58,622 bases of DNA from Gemmatimonadales bacterium (GTDB lineage: Bacteria > Gemmatimonadota > Gemmatimonadetes > Gemmatimonadales > JACORV01). Positions 16,336-24,994 of this stretch are shown here, piece by piece. The translations under genes were made by a program, and so were the position numbers. Location: contig DATJUT010000024.1 in NCBI GenBank assembly GCA_035502185.1, positions 1 through 58,622 on the forward strand, written 5' to 3'. The stretch's first letter is position 1, and each line of letters begins with the position of its first letter. The notes beneath the pieces were generated by a model. That model saw only the letters and a program-made list of their open reading frames with translations, ran no database searches and was not told the origin of the DNA.

Positions 16336-16464
16336 GAGGTGAGGCGTGAGACGTAAGAGGTGCACATGAGAAGTGCGAGGCGCCAAGGCGTGAGCGGTGA
16401 GGGACCTCTCACTTCCACGTCTCACGTCTCACGTGAACTTCTCGCGTCTCACGGGCCTCACCTC
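16336..16464. repeat. GTGAGA-type inverted repeat, copy 1 (upstream end of rsmH)
   Basis: The left half carries GTGAGNNGT-like 9-mers on the plus strand (GTGAGGCGT, ATGAGAAGT, GTGAGCGGT) and the right half carries their complement (ACCTCTCAC, ACGTCTCAC twice). GAGGTGAGGC at 16336-16345 pairs exactly with GCCTCACCTC at 16455-16464, and the next eight bases also pair after a 2-base bulge. The same family occurs at 35507-35660 and 42811-42890. The rsmH reading frame enters it. Confidence 0.8.
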
Positions 16465-17376
16465 GCACCGCCGGCGACGTTCAACCACCAGCCGGTGATG
16501 CTGGAGGAGGTGGCGGCTCTCCTCGCGGGGTGTGCCCGAATTCTCGACTCCACCGTCGGCGCGGGCGGGCACGCCGCGCGGCTCGTGGCCACCGGCGCGC
16601 GCGTGCTCGGGCTCGACCGCGATCCCGAGGCGGTGCTCGCGGCCGGGGCGGCCCTCGCCGGCGCGGCGGAGGTCCGCCGCGGGGATTTCGTGGACGCCCC
16701 CGCCGACGCCGCCGTCGCGGCATTCCGGCCCGACGGCATCCTCCTCGATCTCGGCGTGTCGTCGCCGCAGCTCGACGACCCGGCGCGGGGGTTCAGCTTC
16801 CGTCCGGGGACGGCGCTCGACATGCGGATGACGGCGGGGGAGGGGCCGAGCGCCGCGGCGTGGCTGGCCGACGCCGGCGAGGCCGAGCTGGCCGCGGCCT
16901 TCCGCGAGTGGGCCGACGAGCGGCGCGCCCGCGCGCTGGCGCGCGAGATCGTGCGGCGCAGGGCCAACCGGCCGTTCGAGACCAGCGACGACCTGGTGGG
17001 CGCGATCCGCGCCGTGCTCGGGCCCCGGAGCGGCCCGGACGACTTCGCGCGGCTGTTCCAGGCCGTGCGCATCGCCGTGAACGGCGAGATCGAGCGGCTC
17101 GGGCGGGCGCTGCCGGCGCTGCTCGAGCTCCTTTCGCCGGGCGGCGTCCTGGCCGTGATCAGCTACCACTCCGGCGAAGACCGCGTCGTGAAGCACGCCT
17201 TCCAGGCGTGGGGCCGCGCCTGCGTGTGCCCGCCGCAGCAGCCGGTCTGCACCTGCTGCGGCCGGCCCCTCGGCGAGATCCTGACCCGCCGCCCGATCCG
17301 CCCCGGCCCCGCGGAAACCGACGCGAACCCGCGCTCGCGCAGCGCGCGGCTCCGCGCGTTCCGGAAGGCGCCATGA
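16366..17376 (+). CDS. rsmH: RsmH (MraW) 16S rRNA C1402 N4-methyltransferase
   Basis: RsmH uses S-adenosylmethionine to methylate N4 of C1402 in 16S rRNA and normally heads the dcw cluster. The family signature FNHQPVMLEEV sits near residue 40, followed by the SAM site DSTVGAGGHAARL, LDLGVSSPQLD, RGFSF, and VISYHSGEDRVVK. ATG 16366 follows AAGAGG and gives 336 residues, with about 38 N-terminal residues encoded by repeat DNA and no homology. No ATG, GTG or TTG lies just upstream of the conserved start; the next ones, GTG 16495 and ATG 16498, would cut into it. The start is therefore uncertain, while the enzyme is secure. ftsL overlaps by 4 bases. Confidence 0.92.
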   Translation: MRSARRQGVSGEGPLTSTSHVSRELLASHGPHLAPPATFNHQPVMLEEVAALLAGCARILDSTVGAGGHAARLVATGARVLGLDRDPEAVLAAGAALAGAAEVRRGDFVDAPADAAVAAFRPDGILLDLGVSSPQLDDPARGFSFRPGTALDMRMTAGEGPSAAAWLADAGEAELAAAFREWADERRARALAREIVRRRANRPFETSDDLVGAIRAVLGPRSGPDDFARLFQAVRIAVNGEIERLGRALPALLELLSPGGVLAVISYHSGEDRVVKHAFQAWGRACVCPPQQPVCTCCGRPLGEILTRRPIRPGPAETDANPRSRSARLRAFRKAP

Positions 17377-17657
17377 AGATGCGCGGCCGGCACTGGGTGG
17401 CGCTGTGGCTCGGGGGGTTCCTGGTCATGGGGGCCGCGGTCGTCTGGCGCCAGACGGCGGCGCTGGCCACCGCGCGGCAGCTCAAGGCGCTGCAGACCAC
17501 CCGCCAGGCCCTCGAGGTCACGCGGGCGGCCGCCAGCGCCGAGATCCGCCGCGCCGCGAGCCGGGCGGTGCTGGTACCGCTGGCCCAGTCCCGCCTGCAC
17601 CTGCGCTTGCCCCTGGACACCGAGATCGTCATTCTGCAGGACCCTCGGGCCCGGTGA
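17373..17657 (+). CDS. ftsL: FtsL-like divisome protein
   Basis: The 94-residue protein begins at ATG 17373. It has a short basic cytoplasmic tip (MKMRGRH), one membrane helix (about 8-25) and a following coiled-coil-like helix (ATARQLKALQTTRQALEVT). FtsL is small and poorly conserved; position between rsmH and the ftsI gene and topology identify it. It normally pairs with FtsB and FtsQ to activate FtsW/FtsI. No ftsB is visible near it. Confidence 0.8.
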   Translation: MKMRGRHWVALWLGGFLVMGAAVVWRQTAALATARQLKALQTTRQALEVTRAAASAEIRRAASRAVLVPLAQSRLHLRLPLDTEIVILQDPRAR

Positions 17658-17661
17658 CCGG

Positions 17662-19605
17662 GTGATCAAGCCGCCGTCGCGCATCACGTTGATCGGCATC
17701 GCCTTCGCGCTGGCGGCCCTCGCCGTCCTCGCCAAGGCCGTGGACGTGCAGCTGGTGCACGGTCACGAGTGGCGCCAGCGCGCCCGGGCGCAGCAGACCG
17801 TGCGGGTCCCGCTGCCGGCGCGGCGCGGCACCCTGTTCGACCGCAACGGCGCCCCGCTCGCGGTGAGCCAGGAGACGTACGGCGTGGGCCTCGCGCCGCA
17901 GGAGGTCTCCGACCGCGGCCGGGCCGTCCAGCTGCTCGCGCGCGCGCTGCACCGGCCGGAGGGCGAGTTCTCCCGGGCGTTCGCGTCCGACCGCGCGTGG
18001 CTGGAGTGGCCGGGGCCGTTCTCGTGGAACGACGTGATGCCCCTGAAGACCCTGCGCGGCGTGTACCTCGAGACCCGGCTCGAGCGCTTCTACCCGCGGC
18101 CCGACCTGGCGCCGCAGCTCGTCGGCCGGCTGAACGACGCCGGGCACGGCGCCAGCGGCCTGGAGCGGGCGCTGGACTCGCTGCTCGCGGGCCAGCCCGG
18201 CAGCGCGGTGATGCTGCGCGACCAGAGCGGGCACACCTATCCTTCGCCGTCCCGCCCCGCGGTGGAGCCGCGGCCGGGCGACGACGTGTACCTCACGCTC
18301 GACGCGCAGCTCGAGGAGATCGCGCAGCACGCGCTGGCGGCGGCGGTGGATTCGGTGCACGCCACGGGCGGCGACATCGTGATCATCCAGCCCGCCACCG
18401 GCGAGATCCTCGCGATGGCGAGCGTGCGCCGGACCGCCGCGGAGGGGAGCGGCCTCGGCGACGCGTTCGAGCCGGGCTCCACCGCCAAGGTGTTCACCGC
18501 GGCAGCGCTGCTGCGGGACGGGAAGGCGACGCCCGACGACAAGGTCTACGTGGAGCACGGCACCTACCAGCTCAACGGGCGCGTGATCCACGACGTCCAT
18601 CCGGCCGACACCCTGACGCTCGCGGACGTCCTGCGGGTCTCCAGCAACATCGGGATGGCGAAGCTCGGCGCCCGCCTGTCGCCGGCCGAGCAGTTCACCG
18701 CGCTGCGCGACTTCGGATTCGGCACGCCGACCGGCATGGAGCTGGCGGGCGAGTCGCCCGGGCGGCTGCGCAACCCGCGGGCCTGGACGGCGGAGAGCCA
18801 GGCGAGCCTCGCCATGGGCTACGAGCTGGCCGTCTCGCCGCTGCAGCTCGCGGCGGCGTACGGCGTGCTCGCGGACGGGGGGGTGCTGCTGGAGCCGACC
18901 CTGGTGCGCTCGGTGCGGGACCGGAACGGGGACGCGCTGTGGACGGCGCGGCCGCGGCCGGTGCGGCAGGTGGTGAGCGCGAAGGTGGCCTCCCAGCTCA
19001 CCCACATGCTGCAGGGTGTGGTCGAGGAAGGCACCGGCCGGCGGGCGGCGCTCGGCACCTACCAGGTGGCCGGCAAGACCGGCACCGCCCGGCGCGCCAT
19101 CGGCGGCCGCTACCTCCCGGGCCACTACTGGGCGAGCTTCGTCGGCATCTTCCCGGCGCAGGACCCGCAGCTCGTCCTGGTGGTGAAGCTGGACGATCCC
19201 CAGGGCTCGTACTTCGCGGGCTCGACCGCCGCGCCGGTGGTCCGCACGATTCTCGAGGCGGCGCTGGCGACGCCGGGCGTCGCCCTCGACCGCGGACGGC
19301 TGGTGCGCCGCTGGCTCCCCGACAGCGGCGGCGAGACGCCGGCCGCCGCGGCCCCCGTGCCGGGCACCGGCATCGTGGTGCCGTGGCCGATGGCGCCCGC
19401 GCGGCGCGACACCACGGCGCCGGTGCCGGTGCCCGACGTGGCCGGCAGCGACCTCCGCGCAGCGGCGCGGGCGCTGCACCGCCGCGGCTTCGAGGTGCGC
19501 CTCGAGGGTTGGGGCCGGGTCACGGGGACGACGCCGGCGGCGGGCACCCCCGCCCGTCCGGGCCGCACCGTCGTGGTGCGCGCGGAAGGCGACCGTGCAG
19601 GCTGA
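17662..19605 (+). CDS. ftsI: FtsI/PBP3-type septal transpeptidase with C-terminal PASTA domain
   Basis: The 647-residue class B penicillin-binding protein cross-links septal peptidoglycan in the periplasm. It has one N-terminal membrane helix (about 8-28), a dimerisation domain (RRGTLFDRNG) and the transpeptidase motifs STAK (Ser273), SSN (about 327-329) and KTG (about 472-474), all intact. A Pro/Ala linker leads to a single PASTA-like domain (about 589-647, VPDVAGSDLRAAARALHRRG). PASTA domains are commoner in Gram-positive PBPs and SpoVD-type proteins. The start is GTG 17662. Confidence 0.95.
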   Translation: MIKPPSRITLIGIAFALAALAVLAKAVDVQLVHGHEWRQRARAQQTVRVPLPARRGTLFDRNGAPLAVSQETYGVGLAPQEVSDRGRAVQLLARALHRPEGEFSRAFASDRAWLEWPGPFSWNDVMPLKTLRGVYLETRLERFYPRPDLAPQLVGRLNDAGHGASGLERALDSLLAGQPGSAVMLRDQSGHTYPSPSRPAVEPRPGDDVYLTLDAQLEEIAQHALAAAVDSVHATGGDIVIIQPATGEILAMASVRRTAAEGSGLGDAFEPGSTAKVFTAAALLRDGKATPDDKVYVEHGTYQLNGRVIHDVHPADTLTLADVLRVSSNIGMAKLGARLSPAEQFTALRDFGFGTPTGMELAGESPGRLRNPRAWTAESQASLAMGYELAVSPLQLAAAYGVLADGGVLLEPTLVRSVRDRNGDALWTARPRPVRQVVSAKVASQLTHMLQGVVEEGTGRRAALGTYQVAGKTGTARRAIGGRYLPGHYWASFVGIFPAQDPQLVLVVKLDDPQGSYFAGSTAAPVVRTILEAALATPGVALDRGRLVRRWLPDSGGETPAAAAPVPGTGIVVPWPMAPARRDTTAPVPVPDVAGSDLRAAARALHRRGFEVRLEGWGRVTGTTPAAGTPARPGRTVVVRAEGDRAG

Positions 19606-21067
19606 CGCGCTGCGCTCGCGCCTCGAGCACGCGGGGCTCCTGGTGCGCTGGCCGGCCGACGCGCCGGCCGTGATTCCGTCGGTCACCACCGACAGCCGGC
19701 GGGTGGAGCGCGACGCCCTGTTTCTCGCCTACAAGGGCTCCGCGTCCGACGCCCACGCCTACGTGGGCGCCGCGGCCCGGGCCGGCGCCGCGTTCGCCCT
19801 GGTCGAGCACGAGGTGCCCGACGCGGCGATCCCGCAGGCCGTCGTGCGCGACGGCCGGCGCGGCGCGGCCGTCGCCGCCGCGGCGTTCTTCGGGAACCCC
19901 GGCGACGCCCTGGTGCTGCTGGCGGCGACCGGGACCAACGGCAAGACGACCACCGTGCACCTGCTGCGCCACCTGTTCGGCGACCGCGCGCCCGCCGGCT
20001 CCATCGGCACGCTGGGGGCCATCGACGGGAAGGGCGAGCTGGTGCCCACGCCCGGCGCGCTCACCACGCCCGGGCCGGTCGAGCTCCAGCGGGCGCTGGC
20101 GCTCCTGAAGCTCGACGGCGTGCAGACCGTCGCGATGGAGGTGTCGTCGCACAGCCTCGACCAGGACCGCATCGCGGGCCTCGCCTTCCGCGCGGCGGTG
20201 TTCACCAACCTCACCCGCGACCACCTCGACTACCACCGCGACGCCGCCAGCTACCTGGCGGCCAAGCTGAAGCTCGACCGCTACCTCGCGCCGGGCGGCT
20301 ACCAGGTGGTGAACGCCGCCGACCCGGCGTGGGGGGCGCTCCCGCCGCGGCCGGAGCGGATCACCTTCGCCATCGGCGCGCCGGCCGACGTGCGGGGCGA
20401 GGACGTCGAGGGGGACCGCCTCGGGATGCGGTTCCGGCTGGTGGTGCGCGGCGACGCCGCGCCGGTCGCCCTCCCGCTGCTGGGCGCGTTCAACGTCGAG
20501 AACGCGCTCGCGGCCGCGGCCACCGCCATCGCGCTCGACCGGGACCTCGAGGCCGTCGCGAAGAGCCTGTCGGCGGCGCCGCAGGTGCCGGGGCGGATGG
20601 AGCGCCTGACCGACCGGCCGTGCGTGGTGCTGCGCGACTACGCCCACACGCCGGACGCCCTCGAGCGCGCACTCGCCGCCCTGCGGCCCCTCACCAGCGG
20701 GCGTCTGATCGTGGTGTTCGGCGCCGGCGGCGACCGCGACACCGGCAAGCGGCCGCTGATGGGGGCCATCGCCGCGCGGGGCGCCGACCTGGCGGTGGTG
20801 ACGTCCGACAATCCGCGCCGCGAGGACCCGGACCGGATCGTGCGCGACATCGAGGCGGGCATGGCGGGCGTACCGCACCTGAGAATCGTGGACCGCAGGG
20901 CCGCGGTGCTCCGGGCCCTCGCGATCGCCAAGCCGGACGACGTGATCCTGTTGGCGGGGAAGGGACACGAGACCCACCAGGTCGTGGGCGAGGAGCACGT
21001 GCCGATGGACGAGCGGGAGATCGTGGCCGCGGCGGTGGGCGCCGAGGAAGCCGGGAGCGTGTCGTGA
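19595..21067 (+). CDS. murE: MurE UDP-MurNAc-tripeptide ligase (meso-DAP adding)
   Basis: MurE adds the third amino acid to UDP-MurNAc-L-Ala-D-Glu in the cytoplasm. The 490-residue protein has an ATP site GTNGKTTTVHLL, the substrate-binding middle (VSSHSLDQDR, LTRDHLDYH) and the C-terminal specificity motif DNPR within VTSDNPRRED, which marks meso-diaminopimelate use. GTG 19595 overlaps ftsI by 11 bases. murF follows with a 4-base overlap. Confidence 0.96.
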   Translation: MQADALRSRLEHAGLLVRWPADAPAVIPSVTTDSRRVERDALFLAYKGSASDAHAYVGAAARAGAAFALVEHEVPDAAIPQAVVRDGRRGAAVAAAAFFGNPGDALVLLAATGTNGKTTTVHLLRHLFGDRAPAGSIGTLGAIDGKGELVPTPGALTTPGPVELQRALALLKLDGVQTVAMEVSSHSLDQDRIAGLAFRAAVFTNLTRDHLDYHRDAASYLAAKLKLDRYLAPGGYQVVNAADPAWGALPPRPERITFAIGAPADVRGEDVEGDRLGMRFRLVVRGDAAPVALPLLGAFNVENALAAAATAIALDRDLEAVAKSLSAAPQVPGRMERLTDRPCVVLRDYAHTPDALERALAALRPLTSGRLIVVFGAGGDRDTGKRPLMGAIAARGADLAVVTSDNPRREDPDRIVRDIEAGMAGVPHLRIVDRRAAVLRALAIAKPDDVILLAGKGHETHQVVGEEHVPMDEREIVAAAVGAEEAGSVS

Positions 21068-22452
21068 CGGCCTTTCCGTGGACCGCCCGGCACGTCGCCG
21101 AGGCGCTCGGCCAGCCGGCCGCCTCCTGGGACAACACGTACGCGGGCGTCTCGACCGACACGCGGTCCCTCAAGGAGCGCGAGCTGTTCGTGGCTCTCAG
21201 GGGCGAGCGGTTCGACGGGCACGACTACCTCAGCGACGCACGCCTGGCCGGCGTGGGCGCGGTCGTGGTGCGCCACCGCACGCCGCGCTGGCCCGGCTTC
21301 GACTGGTTCGAGGTGGACGACACCCTGGTGGCGCTCGGCGCGCTGGCGCGCCACCGGCGCGACGCGCTCGCCGGGCCGGTCGTCGCCGTCACCGGCACGA
21401 CCGGCAAGACCAGCACCAAGGAGCTGGCGGCCGCGGCGCTCGGCGCGCGGCTCCGCGTGCACAAGTCGGAGCGCAACCTCAACAACCTGGTCGGCGTGCC
21501 GCTGACCCTGCTCGCCACGCCGATCGAAGCGGAGGTGGCGGTCGTCGAGTGCGGCGCGAGCGTGCCGGGCGAGATCCCCAGGCTGCGCGAGGTGGTGCGG
21601 CCCGACGTGGCGGTGGTCACCACGGTCGCGGAGGGGCACCTCGAGGGCTTCGGCGGCCTGGACGGCGTGTTCGCGGAAAAGCTGGCCCTGCTCGCCGGCG
21701 CCCCGACGGCGGTCGTCGGCACCGTGCCGGCCCGCCTCGCCGAGGCGGCGCGCGGCGTGGCCAAGCGGGTGATCACCGCCGGCCTCGAGGCCGGGGCCGA
21801 CTGGACGGCCGAGAGCGTGACGCTGCTCCCCGACGGACGCCCGCGCTTCACGGTGCGCGGCGTCACGGTGGAGCTGCCGCTGTTCGGCCGGCACATGGTC
21901 GCCAACGCCCTGGTGGCGCTGGCCGTGGCGGACGCGGTCGGCGTCCCGCTGGCGGACGCAGCCGGCGCACTGGCCCGTACCCGGCTGCCGGCCGGGCGCT
22001 CGGAGGTGATCGAGCTGGGGGGCGTCACCGTCATCAACGACTGCTACAACGCCAATCCCTCCTCGTTCGCCGCGGCCCTGGACCTGCTGGCCGCGCTGCG
22101 GGGCGACCGCCGCGCCGTGGTGGTGGCGGGCACCATGCGGGAGCTGGGCGCGGCCTCGCGCGATCTGCATCGTGCGGTGGCCGAGCGGATCCTGGCGGCG
22201 CGGCCCGACGTGGTGGCGGCCGTGGGCGAGTTCGCGCCGGCGTTCGAGGGGCTGAAGAAGGGCCGGCCGAAGACGCCGACCCTGCTCACGGGCGAAGCGC
22301 CCGAGGCCGTCGTCCCCGGTCTCAGGGAGGCGCTCCGGCCCGGCGACGTCGTGCTGCTCAAGGCGTCGCGCGCAGTGCAGCTGGAGCGCGTGATTCCCCT
22401 GTTGTGGCCGTCGGCCCCGGCCGCGGGCGCGACGCACGAGGTGCCGGCGTGA
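21064..22452 (+). CDS. murF: MurF UDP-MurNAc-pentapeptide synthetase
   Basis: MurF adds D-Ala-D-Ala to the muramyl tripeptide. The 462-residue protein has the N-terminal recognition domain (TDTRSLKERELFVALRG), the ATP loop TGTTGKTSTKEL, SERNLNNLVGVPLTL and the C-terminal VINDCYNANPSSF motif. GTG 21064 overlaps murE by 4 bases. No ddl gene is near, so D-Ala-D-Ala must be made by an enzyme encoded elsewhere; alr is in this window at 46638. Confidence 0.96.
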   Translation: MTAFPWTARHVAEALGQPAASWDNTYAGVSTDTRSLKERELFVALRGERFDGHDYLSDARLAGVGAVVVRHRTPRWPGFDWFEVDDTLVALGALARHRRDALAGPVVAVTGTTGKTSTKELAAAALGARLRVHKSERNLNNLVGVPLTLLATPIEAEVAVVECGASVPGEIPRLREVVRPDVAVVTTVAEGHLEGFGGLDGVFAEKLALLAGAPTAVVGTVPARLAEAARGVAKRVITAGLEAGADWTAESVTLLPDGRPRFTVRGVTVELPLFGRHMVANALVALAVADAVGVPLADAAGALARTRLPAGRSEVIELGGVTVINDCYNANPSSFAAALDLLAALRGDRRAVVVAGTMRELGAASRDLHRAVAERILAARPDVVAAVGEFAPAFEGLKKGRPKTPTLLTGEAPEAVVPGLREALRPGDVVLLKASRAVQLERVIPLLWPSAPAAGATHEVPA

Positions 22453-23573
22453 TCTACCAGCTGCTGCTTCCCTACGCGCACCAGTACACGTTCGCCAACC
22501 TGGTGAGCTACATCTCCTTCCGCGCCGGCGCGGCGATCGCGACCGCGCTGCTGCTGGCCTTCGTCATCGGGCCCGCGGCCATCGCGCGGCTGCAGGCGCA
22601 CAAGGTCGGCCAGATCGTCCGCACCGACGGGCCGGCGACGCACCTCGGCAAGCGCGGCACGCCGACGATGGGCGGCGTGATCATCCTCGTCGCCTCGGTG
22701 GTCTCCACCCTGCTGTGGGCGAAGCTCGACAGCCGGTTCGTGATGATCGCGCTCGCGGCCACGGTGTGGATGGGCGGGATCGGCTTCGTGGACGACTACC
22801 TCAAGGTGGTGCAGCGGCGCCCGCGGGGCCTGGTGGCGCGCTACAAGCTCGCGGGACAGATCTCCTTCGGCCTCGCCCTGGGCGTCGTGCTCCTCGTCTT
22901 CCCCTGGTCGGGCACCGTGCTCCCGCCGTCGTCCACGACCGTCCCGTTCTTCAAGTACGTGTTCATCGTCCTGGAGCCGCCGCTCTACATCGCCTTCGTC
23001 ACGTTCGTGGTGACCGCGTGGTCCAACGCGGTGAACCTGACCGACGGGCTCGACGGCCTGGCGACCGGGCTGTCGGCCATCGCTGCGCTGAGCTTCGCCG
23101 CGTTCGCCTACCTGTTCGGGCGGATCGACGCGTCGGAGTACCTGAAGGTCTTCTACCTCCCCGGGGCCGGCGAGCTGGCCATCTTCTGCGCCAGCCTGAC
23201 GGGCGGCTGTCTCGGGTTCCTGTGGTTCAACGCGCACCCGGCCAAGGTGTTCATGGGAGACACCGGGTCGCTCGCCATCGGGGGCGGGCTGGGGACGACC
23301 GCCATCCTGCTCAAGGCCGAGTTCCTGCTGGTGCTGGTGGGCGGGGTGTTCGTGGCCGAGGCGGTGTCGGTCGTGCTGCAGACGAGCGTGTTCCGGTACC
23401 GGCTGCGGCGCTTCGGCCGGCCGTTCGCCGAGCAGCACCGCGTCTTCCGGATGGCGCCGCTGCACCACCACTTCGAGCAGCTCGGCTGGCACGAGTCCAC
23501 CGTGGTGACGCGCTTCTACATCCTCGGGCTGATCTGCGCGCTGGTCGGGCTGGCGACGCTCAAGATCCGGTGA
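22449..23573 (+). CDS. mraY: MraY phospho-MurNAc-pentapeptide translocase
   Basis: MraY transfers phospho-MurNAc-pentapeptide to undecaprenyl phosphate, making lipid I in the inner membrane. The 374-residue protein has about ten hydrophobic helices with the family motifs KRGTPTMGG, GFVDDYLKV (catalytic Asp pair), NLTDGLDGLA, and APLHHHFEQLGW. GTG 22449 overlaps murF by 4 bases. Length and motifs are normal. Confidence 0.97.
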   Translation: MIYQLLLPYAHQYTFANLVSYISFRAGAAIATALLLAFVIGPAAIARLQAHKVGQIVRTDGPATHLGKRGTPTMGGVIILVASVVSTLLWAKLDSRFVMIALAATVWMGGIGFVDDYLKVVQRRPRGLVARYKLAGQISFGLALGVVLLVFPWSGTVLPPSSTTVPFFKYVFIVLEPPLYIAFVTFVVTAWSNAVNLTDGLDGLATGLSAIAALSFAAFAYLFGRIDASEYLKVFYLPGAGELAIFCASLTGGCLGFLWFNAHPAKVFMGDTGSLAIGGGLGTTAILLKAEFLLVLVGGVFVAEAVSVVLQTSVFRYRLRRFGRPFAEQHRVFRMAPLHHHFEQLGWHESTVVTRFYILGLICALVGLATLKIR

Positions 23574-24994
23574 CCTCCAGCCAGCGTGAGCCGGGTGCGG
23601 GCAGCGCGAAGGACGGGGACGGCGGCGGGTCGGCGTCCTCTGGCGCGATGATCCCCGCTGCGTGGCAGGGCGGCGAGGTCGCGGTGCTCGGCCTGATGCG
23701 CAGCGGCCGCGCCGCGGCCGAGCTGCTGCTGCGGCACGGGGCGGCGGTCTACGCCTCCGACGCCGGCGACACGCCCGCGGTGCGCGAGAACGCCGCCGCG
23801 CTCCAGGCGCTGGGCTGCGCGGTGGAGGTGGGCGGCCACGACCTCGCGCGCGTCGCCCGCTGCCGGGCGGTGATCGCCTCGCCGGGCGTGCCGCCGGACG
23901 CGCCGGCCCTCGCGGCCGCCCGCGCGGCGCTCGTGCCGGTCCTGGCCGAGCTGGAGCTGGGCGCGCGGTTCCTGCCGTCCACCCGCCTCGTCGTCGTCAC
24001 CGGCACGAAGGGCAAGTCCACGACCACCGCGTGCGTCGCGCACCTGCTCCGGGCGGCGGGCCTGGGCGACGCCGAGGCCGCGGGGAACATCGGCAACCCC
24101 ATCAGCGCCGTCGCCCTGGCGGAGCGGCCACCGGCCTGGCTGGCGGTGGAGGCCAGCTCGTTCCAGCTCCACGACGCGCCGACGCTCAGCCCGGCCGCCG
24201 GCGTGCTGACGAACCTCTCGCCCGACCATCTCGACCGCTACCGCACCGCGGAGGCGTACTACGCGGACAAGGCGCTGCTGTTCCGGAACGCCGGGCCCGG
24301 GAGCCGCTGGGTCGTGAACGGCGACGACGCGGCGGCGCTCGGGATGGCCGCCGCGGCGGCGGGCACGCGCGAGACCTTCTCGCTCCGCGAGCGGGCGGCG
24401 GCGGCCTTCTACGACCGCACCGCCGGCTGGCTGGTGCTGCGCGGCACGCCGCTGCTCAAGCGCGCGGACCTCCGGCTCCTCGGCGACCACAACGTGGCCA
24501 ACGCCCTCGCGGCCGCCCTCGCCGTGCCGCCGGACGCGGATCGCGACCGCGTGGCCGGGGCGCTCGCCACCTTCCGCCCGCTCCCCCACCGCCTCGAGCC
24601 CGTGCGCGAGCTGGACGGCGTGCTGTGGATCAACGATTCGAAGGCCACCATCCTGAGCGCCGTCGAGGTCGCCCTGGCCAGCGTGCCGCGGCCGGTGGTG
24701 CTGCTGCTCGGCGGGCGGCCGAAGGTGGCCTCGTTCGCGCCGCTCGCCGCGCACCTAAGCGGCGTGCGCGCGGTGGTGGCCTACGGCGAGGCCGCGCCGG
24801 CGATCGAGCGGGACCTGGGGTCCGCCGTGCGGCTGGTGCGGGGGGGCGACTTCCGCGACGTGCTCGAGAAGGCGAAGGGCCTGGCGCGACCGGGCGACGC
24901 GGTGCTGCTCGCCCCGGCGTGCACCAGCTTCGACATGTTCGACAACGCGGAGCAGCGCGGCCGGCAGTTCCGCGCCATCGTCGAGGCCTGGTAG
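23570..24994 (+). CDS. murD: MurD UDP-MurNAc-L-Ala:D-Glu ligase
   Basis: MurD adds D-glutamate to UDP-MurNAc-L-Ala. The motifs are VAVLGLMRSGRAAA (UDP site), GTKGKSTTTACVAHLL (ATP), NLSPDHLDRY and INDSKAT. GTG 23570 follows the operon rule of 4-base overlaps and gives 474 residues with a low-complexity Ser/Gly/Asp-rich N-terminal 26 residues. ATG 23648 gives 448 residues, the usual MurD length, but no ribosome-binding site. Third positions of the extension are GC-rich, as in coding DNA. Confidence 0.95.
   Translation: MTSSQREPGAGSAKDGDGGGSASSGAMIPAAWQGGEVAVLGLMRSGRAAAELLLRHGAAVYASDAGDTPAVRENAAALQALGCAVEVGGHDLARVARCRAVIASPGVPPDAPALAAARAALVPVLAELELGARFLPSTRLVVVTGTKGKSTTTACVAHLLRAAGLGDAEAAGNIGNPISAVALAERPPAWLAVEASSFQLHDAPTLSPAAGVLTNLSPDHLDRYRTAEAYYADKALLFRNAGPGSRWVVNGDDAAALGMAAAAAGTRETFSLRERAAAAFYDRTAGWLVLRGTPLLKRADLRLLGDHNVANALAAALAVPPDADRDRVAGALATFRPLPHRLEPVRELDGVLWINDSKATILSAVEVALASVPRPVVLLLGGRPKVASFAPLAAHLSGVRAVVAYGEAAPAIERDLGSAVRLVRGGDFRDVLEKAKGLARPGDAVLLAPACTSFDMFDNAEQRGRQFRAIVEAW

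Noticed and set aside
23573-23647. Separate small gene between mraY and murD
   Set aside because: The stretch is in frame with murD, has coding-like third positions and no own stop, so it was treated as the murD N terminus.
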